From an uncultured Thermomicrobiales bacterium (GTDB taxonomy: Bacteria > Chloroflexota > Chloroflexia > Thermomicrobiales > UBA6265), in NCBI GenBank assembly GCA_902806395.1, contig CADCWH010000340.1:1-7122 (forward strand): 7,122 nt of DNA. Direction: 5' to 3'. The first letter of the stretch is position 1. Every line of letters starts with the position of its first letter. Position numbers and translations under genes: made by a program. The notes beneath the pieces were generated by a model that saw only the letters and a program-made list of their open reading frames with translations, was not told the origin of the DNA and searched no databases. Below are positions 1-5,856 of the stretch, one piece after another.

Positions 1-104
1 AGGCGCTGGAGCGGGTCCGCCAGGTCTGCCCGCGGGCGGTCGAAAACGACCTCCAGGTCGCGGCGCTACGGGAGTTCGAGCGTAATCGGGGCTGGCTCAG
101 CTGA
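1..104 (+). CDS. 3' end of an unrecognised protein (partial)
   Basis: An open frame enters at the left edge (first full codon at base 3) and ends with TGA at 102-104, giving the last 33 residues of a protein. The tail is charged and probably helical: it starts ALERVRQVCPRAVEND and ends FERNRGWLS. It contains one Cys, no membrane segment and no recognisable motif. I cannot assign a family from so short a piece. Codons are GC-rich at third positions, like the neighbouring genes, which supports it as real coding sequence. The next gene on the same strand starts about 200 bases downstream, so close translational coupling is unlikely. Confidence 0.6.
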   Translation, partial: ALERVRQVCPRAVENDLQVAALREFERNRGWLS

Positions 105-307
105 CGAGACGCCGCACCGGCAAGGGTCGGCTCAAACCCGCCGTGCCCTGTCCCGAGCCCAACGTTTTCGCGTTTTGCCTAGACGCAGGACCCGCCGCCC
201 GCCTACGCTAGGGACAATGAGTCGGGGACCACGGGCGCGATGGGTGAGCGGGCCGACGACGGCCAGGCGCCCCGCGCTCATACCTCGCCGGTGGGGAACG
301 GAAACCG
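105..307 (+). other. Noncoding spacer upstream of the RNA methyltransferase gene
   Basis: About 200 bases lie between the stop of the partial gene and the ATG at 308. I see no convincing gene here. The spacer holds a weak promoter-like pair (listed separately). It also holds a possible leader hairpin: GAGCG at 246-250 pairs with CGCTC at 275-279, and GGCC at 251-254 pairs with GGCC at 261-264. This would be an imperfect stem just before the start codon, and it may be a chance result of high GC. No intrinsic terminator with a T-run follows the upstream gene. Confidence 0.5.
180..209 (+). promoter_or_regulatory. Weak sigma-70-like promoter candidate
   Basis: TAGACG at 180-185 (four of six matches to TTGACA) is followed after 18 bases by TACGCT at 204-209, which fits the TAnnnT pattern common in high-GC bacteria. 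It would start transcription near base 216, leaving a leader of roughly 90 bases before the methyltransferase ATG. The match is weak and unsupported by other evidence. Confidence 0.2.
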
Positions 308-1537
308 ATGGCGGAGAAGGTGCTGCCCAGCGTTGGCACGGAGATCGAAGTCACGATCGAGCGAATCGTGCCTGGGGGGGCGGGACTCGCCCGGCATGAT
401 GGACTCGTCGTGCTGGTCGATCGGGCGGCACCAGGTGACGTAGCGCGGGTCCGGATTGACCGGACGAAGGGCCGGACCGCCTTCGCCTCGATCGCATCCC
501 TGGTCACGCCTTCACCGGACCGGATCGCGGAGGTCCACCCAGAGATCGCGGGCGCCGGGGCCGACCTCCAGCACTTGAGCTACGAGGCGGAACTCACGGC
601 CAAGCGGGGCATCGTCGAGGACAGCCTGCGGCGAATCGCGGGAGTCGAGGAGATGCCCGCGATCGAGACCGTTCCCTCCCCCGAGGTCTGGTCTTACCGG
701 ACCGTTGTCGAGTGGCAGGTGGACCTGAGTCGGCGGGAGATCGGTCAGCGGCGGCGTGGGTCACACGCGGTCGTGGACCTGGAGAGGGATCCGCTGGTGG
801 TCCCCGCCTTGAACACGATTCTGACCGACCTGCGAGCCAGATTGCGGCGAAACGACATCGTCGCCCCGGCGGGGGTGGTCAGGGCGATCGCCGGGGACGA
901 TGAGGTCGATTTCATCCCCCCACCGCCGGGTCAGGAACGGACCGAACTGACGAACACGGTGCTCGGCACGCCGTTCCGATTGGATGCCCGGTGTTTCCAC
1001 CAGGTGAACCGGTCTGCCGTGCCGAACCTCGTCCATCGGGCCCTGACCGGCTGGCCGGCGGAGGAAGGACCGATCTTCGACCTCTACGGCGGCATCGGAC
1101 TCTTCGCGACACTGTCGGGGCGGGAAGCGCGCGACATCGTCGTGGTGGAATCCCACGAGCCGTCGGCCGAATATGCTCGGGTGAACTTGGACGCCGCGGG
1201 GTTGACCCGCGCCCGAGTACGCCCAGTTCCGGTGGAGACGTTCCTACACGGTTGGGACAAGCGTCGGCGCCCCGCAGTCGTGCTATTGGATCCCCCGCGG
1301 GCGGGGGTTGGGACCGAGGTGGTAGGGCATCTCCTGCGGCTACGACCACGACGCCTCGTCTACGTCTCGTGCGACCCCGCAACGCTCGCCCGGGACGTTC
1401 GCCCTCTGCTGGCCGCGGGCTTCCAGATCGACCGGTGCGGCGTGGTGGACATGTTCCCGCGCACGCACCACGTCGAGACCGTGGTCCACCTCACAGTTGA
1501 TGATGAGGTCGCGGTCGCTGGAGACCCGGTCGCCTGA
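308..1537 (+). CDS. TrmA/RumA-family RNA (uracil-C5)-methyltransferase lacking Fe-S cysteines
   Basis: A 409-residue class I SAM-dependent enzyme, predicted to methylate C5 of a uridine in 23S rRNA or tRNA in the cytoplasm. Residues about 12-66 form a TRAM RNA-binding domain (VTIERIVPGGAGLARHDG). The catalytic domain shows FHQVN at 230-234 (SAM-binding Gln), DLYGGIGLF at 258-266 (SAM motif I), Glu281 after a beta strand, DPPRAG at 328-333, the nucleophile Cys355 in SCDPATLARD, and the probable general base Glu390 in THHVE. The segment that normally carries the [4Fe-4S] ligands is present (DLQHLSYEAEL, 86-96), but all cysteines there are replaced. The protein has only three Cys in total. ATG 308 is the only usable start, because an in-frame TGA lies at 245-247 and no GTG or TTG intervenes. 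The family is clear; the target (RlmD, RlmCD or TrmA type) cannot be decided from sequence alone. Confidence 0.93.
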   Translation: MAEKVLPSVGTEIEVTIERIVPGGAGLARHDGLVVLVDRAAPGDVARVRIDRTKGRTAFASIASLVTPSPDRIAEVHPEIAGAGADLQHLSYEAELTAKRGIVEDSLRRIAGVEEMPAIETVPSPEVWSYRTVVEWQVDLSRREIGQRRRGSHAVVDLERDPLVVPALNTILTDLRARLRRNDIVAPAGVVRAIAGDDEVDFIPPPPGQERTELTNTVLGTPFRLDARCFHQVNRSAVPNLVHRALTGWPAEEGPIFDLYGGIGLFATLSGREARDIVVVESHEPSAEYARVNLDAAGLTRARVRPVPVETFLHGWDKRRRPAVVLLDPPRAGVGTEVVGHLLRLRPRRLVYVSCDPATLARDVRPLLAAGFQIDRCGVVDMFPRTHHVETVVHLTVDDEVAVAGDPVA

Positions 1538-1538
1538 T

Positions 1539-1566
1539 GCTGGTGGGGAGGACTAGCCCCACCAGC
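1539..1566. terminator. Hairpin between convergent genes, probable bidirectional terminator
   Basis: GCTGGTGGGG (1539-1548) pairs perfectly with CCCCACCAGC (1557-1566) around an 8-base loop. It starts one base after the methyltransferase stop codon and ends 16 bases before the stop of the convergent oligoendopeptidase gene. A perfect inverted repeat looks the same on both strands, so it can serve both genes. No T-run follows on either strand, so it may act as a stem-loop end-stabiliser or a non-canonical terminator. Confidence 0.7.
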
Positions 1567-1582
1567 CGATGATGCGCTGGGG

Positions 1583-3292
1583 TCAAGCGTCGAGGGCGTC
1601 GAGCTTCTCGAGTTCTGTCTCGACCATGGAGACCAGGTCACCGACCTCGTCGTCATCGGCGGGGAATCTAGCCCCAGCGGCGGCGAAGAGGTCGGGTAAT
1701 GACCGCGTCGCCCCGAGGGCAAGGCCCTGGCGATAGGCGATGACGGCGGCCGCCTGGTCACGCATCGCGTTACGCCAGACCTGTAGAGCACCGAGTTGGG
1801 CCAGGCCGTACTCGATGTAATAGAACGGGTACTGGAAGATGTGGATCTGTCGGTACCAGCGAGCAAGGCGGTACGGCTCGAGTCCAGACCAATCGACCCC
1901 GGCGTTGAACCGCTCAAAGATGCGCACCCAGGCCTCATCCCGGGCGTCTCGGTCAACTCCGGCGGGGTCGGTATAGACCCACTGCTGGAAGGCGTCGATC
2001 ACCGCGATCCAGGGTGTGGTGACGAGGATGCCCTCCAGTTGGGCAATCCGGGCCCGGGCGAGGTCGGCGGTCGAATACGGTCCCCCTTCGGATTCACCCA
2101 GATATGGTGCCGCCAAGAGCTCCATCGCCATCGATCCGACCTCGGCGAACTCCGACCCTGGGAAGCGGTGGAAGGTGAGCGGGAGGTGAAAACTCTCGAA
2201 CGAGTGAAACGCGTGACCCGCCTCGTGGAGCATCGTCTCGACGTCGCCGGTCGTGCCCGCGGCGTTCATGAAGATGAACGGGCGCCGCCGCACCGGCAAG
2301 TCGGTACAGTAGCCCCCTGGGGCCTTGCCAGGGCGGCTATCGAGGTCGAGCAACGCCTCGTCGCGCATCGTCCGAAAGTAACCGCCGAGAGCGGGGTCGA
2401 CCCGGTCGAAGACCGGGACCAGGCGTTCCACCAGGTCGGCGCCGTCGGTGAAGGGTCGCAGGGCAGGTCGGCCGCGTGGGTCTGGCTCGACGTCCCAGGG
2501 ACGAAGGACGTCCACCCCGAGCATGTCCCGACGCCGGGCGAGGCGGCGGGCCGCCGCGGGCACGACATGGCGTTCGACCGTGGCGTGGAACGCCTCACAG
2601 TCGGCCGGGTCATAGTCGAAGCGGTCGTACTCCCGGAAGGCGTAATCGCGGTAATTATCCAGCCCGGCGTTGCGGGCCATCTCCTGACGAAGGGCGATCT
2701 GCTTATCGAAGATCGTCGCGATCTCGTCTCGAGCGGCAATGTAAGGGTCACCAAGCAGGCGAAAGGCCCGCTCGCGGACGGCGCGATCCGGCTCTTCGAG
2801 GAAGGGGAGAAGGCGTGGGAGAGGTAGCTCTTCCCCCTCCCAAGTGGCAGTCATGCCGCCGGTGACCTTCTGGTACTCGGCTCCGAGTTCTTCGAGCTGC
2901 CCCTTGATGGCGACGTTCTCGGACCTGAACAGGTCCCGCTGGTTGCGGAAGCTCCGCATCGTCTGCTTCAGGTCGTCACGGTCGCTTCCGACCTCGAGAA
3001 GGCGCTCACTGAGACGAACCCGCTGCTCCTCGACCTTCGGCCAGATATCGGTGGCGAAGCGGAGGTAGGCCTCCTCGCTGGTGGTATCGGTGGTATCGAC
3101 CGAATAGGCGATCGAGAAACCAGTCATGGCTTCCGAGATCGCGTCTTCGAGGTCGGACCACGCGGTCAACCAGTCGTCGACGCCGTCGCGGTCGAGCGGG
3201 GTGGACGCCAGCTCATCAAAGAGGGGCCGGATCTCGTCCCAGGTCGCGTCGCGAAACCGATCCGGACTGACGCGCTCGGTGGTCGCCAGCAT
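1583..3292 (-). CDS. M3-family zinc oligoendopeptidase
   Basis: A 569-residue cytoplasmic zinc metallopeptidase of the M3 family (PepF/thimet-like), which cleaves short peptides and probably takes part in peptide turnover. Numbering runs from the ATG at 3292. The zinc motif is HEAGH at 356-360 (ligands His356 and His360, catalytic Glu357), preceded by the family strand PFIFMNAAGTTGDVETML. The likely third ligand is Glu384 in EFAEVGSMAMELL. The C-terminal signature HIFQYPFYYIEYG (His484, Tyr491/Tyr492) completes the active site. Length fits the family (about 550-600), and there is no signal peptide. The details look closer to the 'M3, not PepF' subgroup than to classical PepF, so no symbol is given. 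An ATG lies five codons upstream (3307), but GGAGGA at 3300-3305 sits seven bases before the ATG at 3292, which fixes the start there. The S8 protease gene lies upstream on the same strand across a gap of about 130 bases. Confidence 0.93.
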   Translation of the reverse strand: MLATTERVSPDRFRDATWDEIRPLFDELASTPLDRDGVDDWLTAWSDLEDAISEAMTGFSIAYSVDTTDTTSEEAYLRFATDIWPKVEEQRVRLSERLLEVGSDRDDLKQTMRSFRNQRDLFRSENVAIKGQLEELGAEYQKVTGGMTATWEGEELPLPRLLPFLEEPDRAVRERAFRLLGDPYIAARDEIATIFDKQIALRQEMARNAGLDNYRDYAFREYDRFDYDPADCEAFHATVERHVVPAAARRLARRRDMLGVDVLRPWDVEPDPRGRPALRPFTDGADLVERLVPVFDRVDPALGGYFRTMRDEALLDLDSRPGKAPGGYCTDLPVRRRPFIFMNAAGTTGDVETMLHEAGHAFHSFESFHLPLTFHRFPGSEFAEVGSMAMELLAAPYLGESEGGPYSTADLARARIAQLEGILVTTPWIAVIDAFQQWVYTDPAGVDRDARDEAWVRIFERFNAGVDWSGLEPYRLARWYRQIHIFQYPFYYIEYGLAQLGALQVWRNAMRDQAAAVIAYRQGLALGATRSLPDLFAAAGARFPADDDEVGDLVSMVETELEKLDALDA

Positions 3293-3299
3293 CGTGCTG

Positions 3300-3305
3300 T
3301 CCTCC
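3300..3305 (-). promoter_or_regulatory. Shine-Dalgarno site deciding the oligoendopeptidase start
   Basis: On the minus strand GGAGGA occupies 3305-3300, seven bases before the ATG at 3292. The alternative ATG at 3307 overlaps this site and has only AAGATGAAAGC before it. The site therefore favours the downstream start. Confidence 0.75.
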
Positions 3306-3343
3306 ATGCTTTCATCTTCGAGCGTTTGACCGCCACCAGACCC

Positions 3344-3371
3344 CGGACCTGGTCCGCCCCGGCGCCGCCGG
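3344..3371. repeat. Two adjacent odd-centred palindromes
   Basis: CGGACC-T-GGTCCG (3344-3356) and CCGGCG-C-CGCCGG (3359-3371) are both perfect 13-base palindromes with one central base. Their centres are 15 bases apart. They lie about 50-80 bases upstream of the oligoendopeptidase start and about 50-80 bases after the S8 protease stop. They could be operator half-sites, part of the protease terminator, or chance in GC-rich DNA. A one-base loop does not fold as RNA without opening the innermost pair. Confidence 0.35.
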
Positions 3372-3422
3372 ATGAGCAGGATCCGTTCTGGGCGGATGCG
3401 GCCGACCCTTCACCTATGACGG

Positions 3423-5651
3423 TCAGGCGGCCGGGGCGACGACCTCAATCTCGACGAGGCCACCGACGACCGGGTCACCGAAGGGGTTAGCGAACAGGAA
3501 CCGCACGTATCGAGCAGAGAGCCCGACGTCCAGCGATTGCCACTCACCGGCCGGGGCATTCTCCCGGGTGGCCACGGTCTGCCAGGAGATGCCGTCAGAC
3601 GAGATCTGGATGTCGTATTGGTCGGCATATCCTGTCTCGCCGAAGACCCAGCGCACCTGACCGACCGGCACCTCGGCGCCGAAATCGAGCAAGAGACTTG
3701 GCCCCTCGTCGGGAGACTCCGAGGTGCTCTCCGGCGTAACGGCAGGTGTCGGGGTCGAGGTATCCGCGTACCAGGCAGTCGACAGGTCGTCATCGGTCAC
3801 GAACCAGGCTGTCCCGTCTCCCGCCTCGTCGGTGACGGCCACCGGCGGATAGGCGCTGGGCGTGGGCACTGGGGTGGCAGTCGCCTCGACCAGGATAGGC
3901 GTCTCGGTCGGGACAGGCGGGGAAGTCGGGGGAACCTCGGTCATCGTCGGGGGGACGCTCGTCGGGGCGGGCAGCTCGACGGTGGCGGTCGCGGAGCGCA
4001 CCGAGCGACCAGTCGAACTCGAACCTGACACATCGGCACCCGAGGTCGAACCCCGAATTGTTCGGGACGCGGGAGTGGCGGTCGGGAGAGCGGATGTCGG
4101 CACAGGCGTCACGCCTGGCTGGGGAGTCGCGGTGGCCACCCCTCCCCGAACCGTGCGGCTGGAAGGGGTCGCCGTCGAGGCGACCGAAGTCGGCGGGGGT
4201 GTCACGCCGGGAGCCGATGTTGCGGTCGGCGGCGGTGTCACCGCGGGCCGAGGCGTCGAGGTCGCCGTCCCCCCACGGAGCGTTCGCCCTGACGGAGTCG
4301 CTGTCGGCGCGGAGGTCGAGGGTACGGGAGCAGTCGCGGTCGCCGTCGGTGTCGTCGGGGCGGCCGTGGCGACCTGGAGCACGGGTTCCCTCACACCGTC
4401 GGGATCACCACCGATCCCGGCAGGGGCACCCTGGGCAACCGACTGGCCGAGGACCGCGCTGCGTACTGAAGCCGGGCTCGCGCTGGGGTTCGTGGCGATG
4501 ACGAGGGCGGCGGCACCGGCGACGTGGGGGCTGGCCATGCTGGTACCAGTGCGGAACGACGTCCCTCCGCCGATCGCGGTGGAGCGGATGCAGGTACCCG
4601 GAGCAACGATGTCGACGTCTGCGCCGAAGTTGCTGTACCCGGCGAACTGGTCGTCACCTCGAGCGTCGCTGGTCGAGCAATTGCCGCCCGCACCGCCACC
4701 CGCAGTGCCGTTGTAATCATTGAATGCCGAGACGGTGATCACCTCGGCATAGGTGGCCGGGACCGTGTTAGAGACGTCCCGGCTGAAGTTCCCGGCCGCA
4801 ACGACAACGGTCACGCCCGCCGCGACCACATTACAGAGGGCCTGGTGCAGCGGATCAGCGGTGCAGGCCCCATCGGACCCAGTACCAGCGAGGCTCATGT
4901 TGACGACATCGACCGAACCGGCGTTGGCGATTACCCAGTCGAGGCCGCAGATCAGTGTCGAGAAGGACCCCGAGAGATCGGCCCGCAAGACGCGCACGGC
5001 ATAGAGCGAGGCGCCGGGGGCAATCCCGACGGTGCCGAAATCGTTGTCGCGGGCGGCGGCGATTCCGGCGACATGGGTACCATGGCCGTTGACGTCGCCA
5101 TATCCACCGGAGCCGATGCAGTCCACACCGCCGGCCACAGTCAGATCGGGGTGGGACGCGTCGATGCCAGAGTCGAGGATAGCGATGGAGGCATTCACTG
5201 CGCCGCCATTACCGCCAATCGCGGCCACGCCGTTGCGGTCCGCCTCGACCCGATCTGCGCCCGTCGGCAGCGTCTGCTCCTGGGCCTGGACCGGCAAGTC
5301 GGGTGTGATCGACCGGACACGAGGATTTCGTGCCAGACGGGTGACTTCGGCCGCGGTCAGGGTCGCAGCGAAGCCGCGAATCGCTCGGGTGTAGCTCCGT
5401 CCCGGATTCGTCGACACTCCGCTCTCGCGCAGGGTGCGGACGGGTTCGGCGCCGGACTCCAAGACCACGATTACGGGTCCCGAGAGGCCCTCCTGGGCCA
5501 CCGCCGGCGCATTCACCGGGGCGGGAACGTTCGCGAGGACTGGAGCAATCTGGGCAAGGACAAGCGCGGCGACAAGCATCGCCACGACGAGAATTCGGGT
5601 CACGGCGACCCCGGGTCGAAATGATATCCGTCCGGAATGCGGGTTAGTCAA
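3423..5651 (-). CDS. Secreted subtilisin-like S8 serine protease with I9 propeptide and C-terminal discoidin-like domain
   Basis: A 742-residue exported protease, numbered from the TTG at 5651. A basic N-terminus and hydrophobic stretch at about 20-38 (ILVVAMLVAALVLAQIAPV) form a signal peptide. Residues about 58-122 are an I9 inhibitor/chaperone propeptide (SYTRAIRGFAATLTAAEV). The S8 domain covers about 151-421, with catalytic Asp160 (AILDSGID), His190 (GHGTHVAG), oxyanion Asn288 (AAGN) and Ser371 (GTSMASPH). Its six cysteines (178, 235, 263, 273, 325, 354) could form three disulfides. Residues about 428-604 are a Pro/Thr/Ser linker with RTxRG repeats. Residues about 605-740 resemble an F5/8 type C (discoidin) carbohydrate-binding fold (DLSTAWYAD, SLLLDFGAEVPVGQVRW, IQISSDGISW). 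No membrane anchor is visible, so the enzyme may be released or held by its binding domain. The start is uncertain: GGAG seven bases before the TTG favours 5651, but GTG codons at 5603 and 5723 are also in frame. Confidence 0.9.
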   Translation of the reverse strand: MTNPHSGRISFRPGVAVTRILVVAMLVAALVLAQIAPVLANVPAPVNAPAVAQEGLSGPVIVVLESGAEPVRTLRESGVSTNPGRSYTRAIRGFAATLTAAEVTRLARNPRVRSITPDLPVQAQEQTLPTGADRVEADRNGVAAIGGNGGAVNASIAILDSGIDASHPDLTVAGGVDCIGSGGYGDVNGHGTHVAGIAAARDNDFGTVGIAPGASLYAVRVLRADLSGSFSTLICGLDWVIANAGSVDVVNMSLAGTGSDGACTADPLHQALCNVVAAGVTVVVAAGNFSRDVSNTVPATYAEVITVSAFNDYNGTAGGGAGGNCSTSDARGDDQFAGYSNFGADVDIVAPGTCIRSTAIGGGTSFRTGTSMASPHVAGAAALVIATNPSASPASVRSAVLGQSVAQGAPAGIGGDPDGVREPVLQVATAAPTTPTATATAPVPSTSAPTATPSGRTLRGGTATSTPRPAVTPPPTATSAPGVTPPPTSVASTATPSSRTVRGGVATATPQPGVTPVPTSALPTATPASRTIRGSTSGADVSGSSSTGRSVRSATATVELPAPTSVPPTMTEVPPTSPPVPTETPILVEATATPVPTPSAYPPVAVTDEAGDGTAWFVTDDDLSTAWYADTSTPTPAVTPESTSESPDEGPSLLLDFGAEVPVGQVRWVFGETGYADQYDIQISSDGISWQTVATRENAPAGEWQSLDVGLSARYVRFLFANPFGDPVVGGLVEIEVVAPAA
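4044..4304 (-). repeat. Degenerate TATP-xx-RTxRGG repeat in the protease linker
   Basis: Within the S8 protease linker the unit TATPSGRTLRGGTAT...VTPPPT recurs as TATPSSRTVRGGVAT...VTPVPT and then as a truncated TATPASRTIRGST. The units are about 43, 31 and 13 residues long. A fourth, weaker core (GRSVRSA) is encoded at 3990-4010, outside this range. Arg-Thr-x-Arg cores sit at 4269-4289, 4140-4160 and 4047-4067. The protein-level match is better than the DNA match, which points to old or selected duplication. Confidence 0.7.
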
Positions 5652-5654
5652 AGT

Positions 5655-5662
5655 CCCTCTCC
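5655..5662 (-). promoter_or_regulatory. Shine-Dalgarno site for the S8 protease TTG start
   Basis: On the minus strand GGAGAGGG runs 5662-5655, and its GGAG core lies seven bases before the in-frame TTG at 5651. Starting there gives a signal peptide with an 18-20 residue basic N-region. The GTG at 5603 has only a GGGG nearby, and the GTG at 5723 has no purine-rich site and would add 24 residues that do not look like a signal peptide. Confidence 0.5.
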
Positions 5663-5738
5663 ATCCACCCGCCCGATCGCCTGCACACGACCACGCGAGC
5701 CAAAGCCACGTCATTGAAGGCACGGTCTGTTCCCGGCG

Positions 5739-5756
5739 AACGGCGTGGATGCCGTT
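5739..5756. repeat. Short inverted repeat upstream of the S8 protease gene
   Basis: AACGGC (5739-5744) and GCCGTT (5751-5756) flank a six-base spacer, about 90 bases upstream of the proposed TTG start. It could be an operator or a leader hairpin. The short arms make chance a real possibility. Confidence 0.3.
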
Positions 5757-5802
5757 TCGACGGGATCAATCAGACACAGGATACATCTTCGGCTTAGATG
5801 CC

Positions 5803-5832
5803 GGAGGGCCGCGACGATTATCGCGGCCCTCC
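5803..5832 (-). terminator. 12-bp hairpin downstream of the surface protein gene
   Basis: GGAGGGCCGCGA (5803-5814) and TCGCGGCCCTCC (5821-5832) form a perfect 12-bp stem with a six-base loop. On the minus strand it begins 24 bases after the surface protein stop codon and lies upstream of the S8 protease gene. It is the strongest hairpin in the window. There is no T-run after it, so it is a GC-rich stem-loop terminator without a U-tract. It separates the two secreted-protein genes transcriptionally. Confidence 0.75.
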
Positions 5833-5856
5833 TGCCCTCCCCCATCGGTCCGAAGA

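Noticed and set aside
991..1500. A plus-strand open frame of 169 codons overlapping the methyltransferase in another frame
   Set aside because: It covers the SAM-binding and catalytic motifs of the real frame, is rich in Arg/Gly/Pro, and has no ribosome site or homology cue.
1796..2827. A plus-strand open frame of 343 codons inside the oligoendopeptidase gene
   Set aside because: The minus strand carries a complete M3 peptidase with its zinc motif here. The plus frame has no family motif and arises from GC-biased third positions.
3840..4380. Possible CRISPR-like or tandem DNA repeat in the GC-rich region
   Set aside because: The periodicity comes from Pro/Thr codons in the protease linker. 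Units differ in length and sequence, and there are no constant repeats with unique spacers.
4524..5624. A plus-strand open frame of 366 codons antisense to the S8 protease
   Set aside because: The catalytic Asp and His of the S8 domain, the oxyanion Asn and the I9 propeptide are encoded on the other strand across this stretch. The plus frame is a shadow with no motif.
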